DNA from: Branchiostoma floridae
Lineage: Eukaryota; Chordata; Leptocardii; Amphioxiformes; Branchiostomatidae
Assembly (NCBI RefSeq): GCF_000003815.2
Contig: NC_049981.1
Coordinates: 1,542,481 to 1,606,480, forward strand
Direction of reading: 5' to 3'
DNA: 64,000 nucleotides
The notes under the pieces were generated by a model. The model saw only the letters and a list, made by a program, of their open reading frames with translations, searched no databases and had not been told where the DNA came from. The position numbers were made by a program, and so were the translations under genes. Positions 47,341-57,015 of this stretch are shown piece by piece (position 1 is the stretch's first letter; each line of letters begins with the position of its first letter).

Positions 47341-48700
47341 GGTTTAGTTAGCCACAGGTGAACACCCACCCAGGAGAGAAACCTTTAGGGTGAGGAGCGC
47401 TGATTGACATTCAGAAGGCGGTCAGGGGTAATTGCACCCAAAATGGATTATACAAGGTTGGGACTCGCAATGGAATGTGACTATCAGAAAAGTAGTTTTG
47501 CAATTACAGTTGTTTTTATTGGAAGTTTGGGTATTTTGCAGATAAAACTGTTAGGTTGAAACTCTAAGAAGAAAATGTCTTCTAAATTGTTCTCAGATAT
47601 ACCTGTAACCCTTAATAACTGGATGTTGAATGCATGTTTTATTGCATCCTTTATTGCTTAGTTAACCACAGGCAAGAATCCGCTCTGGGGAGAAACCCTG
47701 GGGAGACACTCGCTGATTGAAATTCTAGTCGTGGTTCACGAAAATTGTTCTCGAAATGGATTATATAAAGCTGGGACTTACAGCAAGAATATTGCTTCTA
47801 AAAATGCCAGTAGTTTCTTTGTTATGGTTGTTTTTATGGAAGTCAGTTTTATTACAGAACTGATACAGCTAGTGGAGTCAGACTCACACAGGGGAGAAAC
47901 CCTAATAGGAAGAGAAATGCCACTTATTTGAGCAAGGGTTTAGAATTCATATACTCATTCCCTTATCAAAAGGGTTTCCTTAATAACTGCAAGCTTAAGA
48001 ATGTTAAATATGTAGTTAATTGCATTACAGCTTAGTTATTCACAAACATCCACACAAGGGAGAAACCCTTTAGGAACAAACATTAATTGAGATTCTAACT
48101 TACAAATCACAAGTGGATCACAATAATCACTCCCAAAATGGAATATTGTTATAGGGCAGGGGCTTAGAGCAAGAATATTGCTTCTATAATGCCATAGTTA
48201 CTTTATCAATCCTGGTTTTGATGGAATTTAGCTTTATTACCGATACAGCTATTAGATGAAGACTCGCACTGGAGAGAAACCCTCAGAAAAATGTCTCAAA
48301 TTTAACCAAAACTTTAGACTTGTCGATAATCTGTATAACTCTTATAAACTGATGCTTAGATTACCATATGAATGTTAAATGTGTATGTAATTGCTTGATG
48401 GCGTAAAGTTATTCATCATAGGTGAATATCCACATGGGATGAATCCCACAGAGAAGACCAGAAAAATGTCACTGATTTAACCAAAGCTTGAGACTTCCTA
48501 TCTGAACTCTTATAATCTGTACGGATGCTGAAATTTCTGCATGAATGTTAAATGTGGGCTTAATTGTTTAATGGTGTAAAGTTCTCCATAGGTGGGTATC
48601 CGCGTGGGATGAATCCCGCAGAGAAAAGACCGCTGATTGAAATTCTACAGCTGGTTCGCCATAATTGTTCCTGACAAGAAAAATGAAGCTGCGCTGTAAA
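47341..48700. repeat. Tandem array, about 370-bp unit, with THTGEKP-coding core
   Basis: Units start near 47,341, 47,660, 48,030 and 48,405, plus a shortened one at 48,570. Shared phrases are TTAGTTA.CCACAGG, CGCTGATTGAAATTCTA, CCCAAAATGGATTATA and AGCAAGAATATTGCTTCTA. In the + frame the core reads THPGEKP (47,364), IRSGEKP (47,678), THTGEKP (47,882), IHTREKP (48,048), TRTGEKP (48,262) and, decayed with a stop, positions 48,428 and 48,598. THTGEKP is the canonical C2H2 zinc-finger linker. Finger residues are absent and spacing is 165-320 bp instead of 84, so no intact protein is encoded. Confidence 0.75.
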
Positions 48701-48840
48701 TTCCGCGGCGGAAATTAGCGTGATTCGATCTGGGCGTCGCCTTCCGAGAGCGAAAGTAAACGGGATGATCCGGGCCGTCATTAACTTTCCATTTGTGGAG
48801 AACATAACGAGGTCGCCATGCGCTTAATTGGGTGTTCTAT
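48640..48840. promoter_or_regulatory. CpG-rich block abutting the linker array
   Basis: CCGCGGCGGAAATTAGCGTG and CGCTTAATTGGGTG lie in repeat-poor CG-rich sequence. Its left edge shares CGCTGATTGAAATTCTA with the preceding array units. The 81-codon minus-strand frame is not recognised. Confidence 0.3.
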
Positions 48841-48904
48841 ATGGAGGTGTTGATGATCAATGGAATCTCATCAGGGGTAATCGCTGGTCTATTTCTGTAA
48901 TGGG

Positions 48905-49400
48905 ATGAATGGAAACCCACACTGAGGAGAAACCCTGAGTAGATAGAATAGGTAATAATTGGACGTTGGGCACTAGGATTAAAATCCACACTGGTAATAA
49001 GGGACCGTTAGATGGTTAAATATGTGACAATTGAAGTTTGGATATAAGGATTGAAATCTACATGAGTGTGGAATGTTAGGTTGTGAGGATGGGGAATGAT
49101 TGGGGTTTATATCAGGGTTAACATTCACACTAGTGAGGAGCCTTAAATTGTTAGAGTATGAAATATTTGGATTTGAGTATTAGGATTGAAATTCAGATGA
49201 CACAGTAGTCTTTTAGAATAAGTAGTAATTGGACTTGGATATTATGATTAAAATCCTTGCTGGTAATGTTAAGACAGATAATGATATATTGTATTCGTTA
49301 CTTTGGATATAATACTGTACATGTATTTATAACTTTGGATATAAGGCTTTTTGGATATAAGGCTTAAAATCTATACTACTGTGGAACTGTCAGTTGTTTG
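48905..49400. repeat. Short-period tandem array with IHTG-like core
   Basis: Units of about 60-80 bp share ATTGGACTTGGATAT.AGGATTAAAATCC-like phrases. The core reads THTEEKP (48,915), IHTGNKG (about 48,981) and IHTSEEP (about 49,126) in the + frame; later copies lose the resemblance. It is probably related to the neighbouring 370-bp array. Confidence 0.6.
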
Positions 49401-49604
49401 ACAAAGTAATTACTGGATTTGTGTTTGAAGCTGTGTTTTGCAGCTCTAACAATGGCAACTGTCCTTGGTGCTAATTCAATTACTGTTATAAAATGTATCA
49501 CAAAATACAGTAACTCTTCAATATGTTGTACGAAATCCATATTTTTTACCACCATCATTAAGCAACACCAGTTTGATTTTGCTGCTCAACTCTTTAATTG
49601 CTTC

Positions 49605-49765
49605 TTAGCTGGCAAGGTGGTTGTGTGGCTAGACTGGAAATCTAAGTAAGGGTTCTGGGGTCAAATCCTTGTAGGCCCCAATGATGTGCCCCTGCTAAAC
49701 TTAACACCTATTCGCTGACTAAGGAGAAAATGAGCAATGTTACTTAACTGTGGCAAGGGATGTCC
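49605..49765 (+). mobile_element. tRNA-derived SINE
   Basis: GGCAAGGTGGTTGTGTGGCT (A box) with GGGGTCAAATCCTTGT (B box) forms a decayed tRNA head. CTAAGATGGGATGTAACGCT is a SINE-type body phrase. No intact cloverleaf, hence not a tRNA gene. Confidence 0.65.
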
Positions 49766-50201
49766 TCTAAGATGGGATGTAACGCTGGAGGTTCATACTT
49801 GAGGAGAGCCACACCTCACGCACACTATAGAGCCACAGATATGAAAAAGAGTAGCAGTTCTTCCTGGTATGAGTGGATCAAACCTTACAGTCTGGTCTAA
49901 CACAACTTGTACCTACTGTACAAAACTTGTGTCTTGCACCATAAGGCAGAATACTGGTTATGCAAACAAACATGCAAGAAAAAGTTCATCTTGGTCAGCT
50001 GGGGACCTGGCCTGTCTTTCAGAATTTTCTAAGATACCTTCCTCAGAACCTACGATGTGTCACATGAACTTTGAAACTGTAGCTTATTTTTCAAACTTCC
50101 TCATTCCTAGCTGCAGTTTCCCAACAATCCCAGACTCAGACTCGCTAACATTGTTATCCCAGCGGTAATGTTGGCATTATCTTGCCGGCTTTACCTGTGA
50201 G

Positions 50202-50235
50202 GTTGTCATGGTAACGTAGCGGTCTCCGTGGAGAC
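50202..50235. promoter_or_regulatory. Paired X-box-like palindromes, 20 bp apart
   Basis: GTTGTCATGGTAAC starts at 50,202 and GTCTCCGTGGAGAC at 50,222. The first fits the RFX consensus well. The second is a perfect palindrome of the same frame with T/A replacing one purine/pyrimidine pair. Confidence 0.45.
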
Positions 50236-52639
50236 GAACCTTGTGAGAAAATGCTCCTAATCTCGAGGAAAATGAGTTTCTTGAGATTGAAGGGCTCGCT
50301 TTAATTATAATGAGATTTAAGAATAAGGCATAATCCATGTGGGAATTCTGCTGGACAACCTTGGAGTCTATGGGAAGGCAGAGTCAAGGTCATGTGTGGG
50401 ATCTCGTACTATTCACTCACTGTTATTTCCTTTTTTGACCTCCTTGTGAAGTTTTTTCATAATACTGCTGTATCGTAAATTAAATCTTAATCTAGTCTTA
50501 TATCAAAACCTCACAAAGCTCTGATAAAGCCATGCTGGCTATTTAAAAGTTTTCATTTTTCAGTTGCCTTTGTTCAAAATGTGCTGTGTCGTTGCAATTC
50601 CAACAAAATTAAAATCAAATCTCTCTTCTTTCTTGGCGTTGGTAACTGGGTGATTTTAGACCAAGCATCAAAACGAAGACTGTTATATGTGTTTGGTGAT
50701 GATATCAATGACAGGCTTTTTAGAGTGCAGAGCAGGTGTTTGTCCATATGTGCCAGCTGGTCAAACATCCATCATATATTCACCTGTTCACACGACTGCA
50801 AATTAACTCCAAAAAAGTAGGCCAGGATTCTATTAAGGTATTTCTCTGATTTTCAGTCATTTCAACCTGTATTAAAAAAGATGAAGAAAGAGGGGAAGAA
50901 TTTGACTTTCTCCTTGAAACTGTCTGTGCCAGCTGGTTTCACATCAATCATACATTCACCTGTTCACATGATATAACAAAATAACTCAGGAAATGTAGGT
51001 CAGGATTTGATTTATGTAGTGACATTTGTGACTTTGCTGCGTTGTGACAAATGGGAAGGAAGGCCAAGCATATCATAGCTCATTTTCACCTGTTCATGGT
51101 AACAACATTCCAACTGGTACTCAAGGAAGGATGTAGGGCCCACCAAGTTATTTTGTTGCGTCTCAAACATTTCAAAGTCAAATTTCAGCGGGAAGACAAA
51201 GAGAAATGGAAAGAGAAGGTTGAGAGTAAAACTTGAATCTGACTACATTTGTTGATGAAGGGGATGTGATTTTTGGAAGCGGCCAGACATTTCAGATAGC
51301 ATCCACTATCTTTTGTCAGTGACACTCCCTACATGCAATCCCTGAAATTGTATGTAACCAAGGTACGGACTTCCCCTAAGACTCTGTTTATACATTGATC
51401 TTCGAGGTCACCATTGTTATTTTCAAAGTTTGAAAAACAACAAATCAGATTGGTCTACCAGTCTTTAGTTTGAAGAATCTTTGAAGCAAGAAGTTCTGGA
51501 ATTACATTGTTCTGGAAGCCAGGAGCAATTTATTTCCTTGTTTTGAAATTTGGAAACATAAACATATTTAAAGAAATTGGAAACGTTTTTAAAGAAACAT
51601 AGCAAAGAGCTCAATCTATATTTGTGTGTATTTTGTAGAGCGGGTTTGCCTTATTTAAGCTTTTCATTTCTGTTTTAAGATTAGAACAAAGCTTTGAAGC
51701 GAGAAAGAAAATCGTTATTGCCTACACTAAGGTGTGTGGTCTGGATTACATATTAAACACCCACTCACAGATTTGACAAATGTAGCATCAAATCATCTCT
51801 TGGGTCACTTAGAGAGAAGAATGCAGTACCTGTTCTGCTTGGAATGAACCCCTTATTGGTAATTTGAAAACCAAAACAATTCCTGGTTGCCTGATTAGGC
51901 AACGATTAACATAACGGGGCTAAAATTTCCCGTGGGAAAGAGTATTCGGCGGGGCGAGAAATTGGCAGGATCGGAGTCTGGAAATGGAACAGGTAGAAGT
52001 GCGTGAAATATCACAGAGTGAGTCTGATTTGGGTCAGGATGGTGTTCGGAGGAATGATCTTGAAGTAAGGACCCTTTTTCTGGATTACAACTACTCTGGC
52101 TATAATAGGGAGAAAAATTTGCCAGGGGAGTTTTGCAACCAGAGGAGTTGGTCTACAATCTGCACACCCCTGTAGGAAGGCCTGGTGGAGGCTAGGATTA
52201 CATGTACTTAGTTCGTGATGAACATGTCTGAAGGTATTCTTTTGTCTGATAAGACAATGACATCATACACTACAGTACTCACTTCTACCTATTCTGCAAT
52301 GTGCTTTTCTGCAATGTTTGTCTGTTTGGTTCAAATGATAAAAAGTCACCAAGGAAAATTGAAAAGAAACATCTTCTTTTCTGCAACAATATGATTTATT
52401 AATAGTATTATGTTCATAACTTATTTCTACGATTTCAACAATTTTTCTGTATGTTGGAGGCATGGTGTCCTAAAAGTACTTAGTGTTCATTTTCAGACAT
52501 ACAATGTACTTCCTAGCAAGTTGCCCTGATATGTATATGTGTACCATACATATGAATCAACTTGTATGGGCGATATGCCAAACCTAAATTGCTAGTTACA
52601 CTACAAGCAAAATCAGTATTCCAGACTTGGTCCCAGTTA

Positions 52640-52840
52640 ATTCACAAATTTGCAGGTCTAACTGTTGCGAAACTTCCATCCTTTACGGGCGGTTTTACCA
52701 CCCTGACGTTGTAAATGCCGCAGTTGCACCTGCTGGCACGTTGCCATGGTTACCGCCCCGTCACCGTGGTTACGCCTTGGGAAGGTTATGCGCCCGTGGC
52801 AGAGTTAATGCACAAAGTGCTGAGTTTACTACGCAGCCTT
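52640..52840. promoter_or_regulatory. CpG-rich block with paired X-boxes, 20 bp apart
   Basis: GTTGCCATGGTTAC starts at 52,740 and GTCACCGTGGTTAC at 52,760. The block also has TGACGTTG, CACCTGC and dense CG. The 72-codon plus-strand frame over it has no recognisable homology. Confidence 0.45.
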
Positions 52841-53304
52841 TATAGCCCCCGTCTCTACCCCCGATGAATGCTTTTTCGTTAAATGAAATGCCGGCCTGTA
52901 AAAGGTCTAAAGTCAGAACCCCCATAAAAGTGGAGACTGTGTTTTATTCTGTAGCGCTGCCCCTGGTATATGTGGGGGTGTAAAACTGTGCAGTCCATGG
53001 AAAATCCTGTTTGAAGGCTTTAAAGGGAGGCCAAAGCAAGGCAGTTGTCTGTATTCTCAAAACGTCAAGTCCCCAAAAAGTCAATGGTAGATTTGGATTA
53101 ATGTCCCCTGCAGTGCACCAGACAAATTTTGACTGGTTTGTGAAAAATTAAAGGATGACTTTTGGTTTGCAATAGAATTAATATTTTTAAACTTCATCAG
53201 ACCATCAAAAATTATTCTTTGAAGGTATCCCTTGTGGCATTAAAAACTGTTTTCTAAAAACTTAAAGGAGCATCTTCCTTTTGAATATTGCCTTACATAG
53301 GAAG

Positions 53305-53332
53305 GTTCAATTCAATTCAATTCAATTCAATT
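53305..53332. repeat. AATTC pentanucleotide repeat
   Basis: About five tandem TTCAA units. Confidence 0.9.
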
Positions 53333-53499
53333 GTTCTTCAGATTTCATATTATGCTGAACTGTAAGATTGAAAATAGTGAATTTCAGTGTTTTTATCTTA
53401 AGGTCTGGGAAAACCCATTTGGGGTGTTCAAAAAATACATGTTGCAGTTAAGTATGGACTCTAAGTTTTTGTCATAAAGTGTCTTATAGCAAGTCGATA

Positions 53500-54200
53500 A
53501 TTTATGCAGATTTTTATGACGTCATGATGACGTCATCAAGTATTATGGGGCCACGCCCATTTCCATAAAAAATGAACCTACAGGCTGGGGATTGGAGATA
53601 AGTCAATGGAATCTCTTGTAATATATCCATAATAGTGATGGCAAGCCATACAAATTCATTTTTTATCAGATTTCCAAATACTGATTTTTAACGAATTTTT
53701 TTGTGTGAATTTTTACTGCCCCCGATGCCCCCAGCCCTGGGGGACTCAAATAGCACCGCATCGTTTCGGCCGAATTTGAAGCTTTAGTTTTGAGGGTTAA
53801 CTCCACAAAAATGACTCTTTTTCCCTTGTTTTATGATTAGTTTTACCATGGGTTCGTCGCAAAAATCATTTATCTATCGTAGTTGTAACATATTTCCCCT
53901 TCAGGGGCCGTAAAAGAGCCAAAATCGCCGGGTTTTGGCCTGCATTCCATAGGCCCCGCTCACTTCCGGTAAAATGCGAGGTCATTGACCTTTCAGCACG
54001 CAGTATTCAACAGAAATGGCGCGATTTGCAAATCCAAGCCGGGGGTGACTCCGCAAAACCTGCCAGCCCGAAATAAACAACAACACGCGATGACGTCACG
54101 GCCATGCCGGCCAGCCAAGATGGCGGACTCGGTGTGAGGCGAATCCCACCGAGCGCTTTGTGGCGAAGTTTGGGCCGGAAAACGGCCGTATACAGGGATA
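53500..54200. promoter_or_regulatory. Promoter-like cluster: CRE x3, ETS and YY1 motifs
   Basis: Palindromic TGACGTCA occurs at 53,517, 53,528 and 54,091. CACTTCCGGT (ETS-like) is at 53,961, AGGTCATTGACCT at 53,979 and CCAAGATGGCGG (YY1-like, often just downstream of TSSs) at 54,115-54,126. CpG density rises through 54,450. This could be an internal RBPMS promoter 2.8 kb before the RRM exon, an antisense promoter or a mobile-element promoter. No donor or ATG compatible with RBPMS was found. Confidence 0.4.
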
Positions 54201-54900
54201 TGTCCTACAAAGTATTGTAGGACAAGTCTTTAGGATTATTCTGATGCCTTTTGGAGACACTCTATCCGTTTTTTTCTGGAGATACGGACTTGTTTTTGAT
54301 GCCGGACCCTCACGTCCCTCTAAATTGTTATGCCATGCCGCCACATGATCCGAGAAAAAATTATACACATGTGCGCCCACGATTTCCACCGTTGTCGGGA
54401 CGAAAACAGCTAGCTTCTGCGCGGCTTGATTGGGATAGATAGCCCCGAGAAAGGAGATGGCCGAATATGGTATGGAATAATTCAGCAAATTGTTGAGTAG
54501 TTTTTCGTCGTAGTCAAGGGTCGGAGCACTAAAGCTTTTGTATGTTTGCCCAGACGGTTACATATTTTACGTAAGTTCAACATTGTATCTACAAAATATC
54601 GACAATCTGCATGTTGTAATGTTTGTCGGAAGTTATTCTTCAACTACTCGATGTGTAAAGATATTTGCCGTGTCGTCGGTCCGAAATGTTACGTTACTAT
54701 GTAAATGGACATCCAAGAAAGAAAGCCGTAACAGCAAGGAACTTTTATCTTTGGTTACAGTGAAGATTGAAAACATTGAATCTATTACAATAAAAATGAA
54801 CGCTACCGTTACTCAACTTAATGGTCTTTTGTCATACTTGTTCACATATCAGTGCAGTCAAGCCGTTGGTTACGTTGCTATCCAAGAATGAAGAAATAAA
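54160..54900 (+). other. CG-rich segment followed by AT-rich tail and AATAAA
   Basis: Downstream of the YY1-like site is a CG-rich stretch to about 54,450, then a 117-codon frame (54,538-54,891) with AATAAA at 54,894-54,899. A short expressed unit, or an old retro-insertion, would look like this. The translation has no domain I recognise and its codon choice looks random, so I do not call a CDS. Confidence 0.25.
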
Positions 54901-56910
54901 GCCATTGCAGTTGACGCTAGATCGGAGTTTGCATGGGCACTAAATTTATTAAATTTGAAATAAAAATGAATGTTACTGAATGAAACTTTTCTTCACACCA
55001 GAACAGTTTGTTTTATTGAATGAATGAATATATTTATTTTATATACAAATAATCAGGGAATTCCTCTTCTTTCTTGAGATAGCTGTGAAGATCCTCTGTG
55101 GGTCTGTCGTCATCCACATAACGTAGCCTGATTGGTCCAATCGCCTCTTGTTTTCGCGCCATGGGACAGCTGGGCTGCCCCCAAGGGGCGGAGCAGGCTG
55201 TTCTCAATAATGCCCCAGTTTCCAGGGGGGTGAAAAACAACAATTTTCTCTTCAATTTATGGGTCAAATTGTGTCATTGGTGTGAAAAACACCAAAGATA
55301 ATCAAAATAGACCTAAAGAAACACCACTTCCGATGGAATAAAATTATTTTCAAGATATGCCACAGGATGGGTTTACTCCAACCTTAATGCCCTCTTACTA
55401 AACTTTCAATGTGGAATGTCCATAAGCAAATTATAAACAGATGAATATATAGCTCTATGTTCTGTGATAGAAAAGTGATGATTCGTTTGATAGACCAAGC
55501 AAAAGAACCCAACACATTCATTTATCGCAGAGAGTAGCTGACCTGGTGTGCTTGGACAAAGCCCCATTACACTATCTGTGTGCCCATAGTTGATGTGAAC
55601 CAGGTAGATGAGTTGCTAAGGCCTGATGCATCATCAGTATTCTGGGATAGAAAAGTGATGATTCCTGCTGTAAACGGAGTATGGGTCTCTCGGCTCCAAT
55701 TAAACAGATTGAATCAGCAGCACCCAGGCGAGGGGGGACCACACGGTAACCTTGTGTGTCACCTAGGGGGCCTTACATCCTTCCACTTCAAGGTTCCTGT
55801 CAAAACTTCTAAGAAAAAGTTCTCAATGATGATGGTTTATTATAACTTTCCTGGATTGTTTCAGGGGTTCCCGAAGTCAGTGTCTATCGTCTATGTGAAT
55901 TTCTGGCAGAGAGAAAAGTGAAACGGTTACCACAAACTAGCTATATCTTACCCGGACAGGGTATATCTTGGCATGCCTGTCGTCAACGCTCAAAATTCTA
56001 AGATGGTTGAATTGTTATCAAGACCGCCTCAAGAATGTCTAGAATATCTAAAATGTACATACCTGTGATTTCGAATGCTCTGTTAGTTAGTACATCTATC
56101 TAGATTCTGAATTATCCTTAAAATGTGATGTTAAGTAGTGGAATTTTGAGAGTTGTCCTTACCTACATTTGTCTATCTACCAAGTTGTTTTAGGGGTCAA
56201 TCTTGGCATACTGAAATCAGGTAGAAATCCATGGGACCCAGTGATGAGAAACAGACAATACTGAACCCATCAAACCTTTGCGGTGCACCTCTGTACCTTG
56301 TTCTGTAAGCCTAGCCGGAAACCTTACAGCATGTTGACCTGAACCAGTCAATGATTATTCAGTACAATCTTTGTTCCTGACGTTAATAGAATCTGGGGAG
56401 TCTTCTCCAGTTTCTGCCTGTTAGTCACACGGAGCTCTCTGGTTGTGTTAGAAGACAAATGTGTCTAGTAGGGACAATAACTCACACAAACCTTCTTTGT
56501 GGACTGGAAATAAAGAAGAAAAGATGAATGTAAAAAATCCTCTGTTTTTTTGGAAATCGAGAGCATTACCGGTCAGATTTCTGCAGGCTTTAGAGAGGGG
56601 TCACTCAGTTTTGAAAAGAAAACACCTTAGGAACATTTTTCTTCGTTAAACTTTGTATTCAAAAATATGAGAAAACTTTGTATTTGGAAATATGACTCAA
56701 TTGCTAATTGCAGTTACGATGAATATGTCTAGCCTGCATTGTATATAGGTAGGTCTTTGCCATTGAACAAACACCCTTGGAACAAGTAAACTTATTTTTA
56801 CTTATAATTCTTTGTGAACATGAATTGTAGTTATGTGAAGCCCTGATTTTTTTGCAGTAACTCTGTTTTGTTCCCTTGCAGGATGTTTGAAGTTTCCATT
56901 GTTATTGACA

Positions 56911-56937
56911 TGTTTGTTTGTTTGTTTGTTTGTTTAG
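56911..56937 (+). repeat. TTTG microsatellite serving as the RBPMS exon acceptor tract
   Basis: About six tandem TGTT units run directly into TTTAG, so the pyrimidine tract of the acceptor is itself a simple repeat. Repeat-number changes would alter acceptor strength. Confidence 0.9.
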
Positions 56938-57015
56938 GTGAGGACATTATTTGTGAGCGGGCTGCCTATGGACGCTAAGCCCAGGGAGCTGTATCTACTC
57001 TTCAGGGCATACAAG
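56938..57015 (+). CDS. RBPMS: RBPMS-family RNA-binding protein, internal exon: RRM beta1/alpha1
   Basis: This 78-bp exon gives 26 codons in phase 0, beginning [10 protein letters not shown] and ending [10 protein letters not shown]. It follows a TTTAG acceptor and ends at AAG before a GTGAG donor. LFVSGL is the RNP2 strand (beta1) of an RRM, and [10 protein letters not shown] is the alpha1 region typical of RBPMS, RBPMS2, Drosophila couch potato and nematode MEC-8. Known members are single-RRM dimeric proteins that bind tandem CAC-containing RNA and act in splicing and mRNA localisation. In vertebrates the equivalent exon, as I recall it, has the same limits and phase 0 at both ends. The vertebrate paralogues read [18 protein letters not shown] here, so the differences are conservative. 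RBPMS and RBPMS2 cannot be told apart from this fragment; a single pro-orthologue is expected in an invertebrate chordate. The acceptor's pyrimidine tract is a TTTG microsatellite. Confidence 0.95.

Larger units (their letters stand above)
1..56937 (+). other. Presumed long intron (or 5' flank plus intron) upstream of RBPMS RRM exon
   Basis: No exon of the RBPMS frame was found upstream of 56,938. Vertebrate RBPMS has a short first exon encoding about 22 acidic residues before a long intron 1, so at least part of this stretch is probably that intron. Exon 1 itself was not recognised and may lie left of the window. Stretches where I see nothing beyond AT-rich unique sequence and short chance frames include about 200-590, 680-1590, 3000-3980, 5760-8160, 8340-9165, 9390-11800, 13060-14980, 15500-16030, 19020-19600, 19810-20440, 21430-22880, 24450-26230, 26630-27790, 28450-30340, 35600-36540, 38350-39940, 40120-41390, 42030-42890, 44100-45030, 45440-46090, 49770-50200, 50240-51890 and 54900-56930. 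The strand is that of the host transcript. Confidence 0.7.

Noticed and set aside
54096-54488. 130-codon minus-strand frame
   Set aside because: Lies in CG-rich promoter-like DNA where long frames arise by chance; no homology recognised.
54538-54891. 117-codon plus-strand frame followed by AATAAA
   Set aside because: No domain or codon bias, and no clear splice or promoter link. Kept only as an uncertain segment.
55580-55921. 113-codon plus-strand frame
   Set aside because: No recognisable domain. A nearby direct repeat (GATAGAAAAGTGATGATT at 55,466 and 55,644) suggests repeat-derived DNA.
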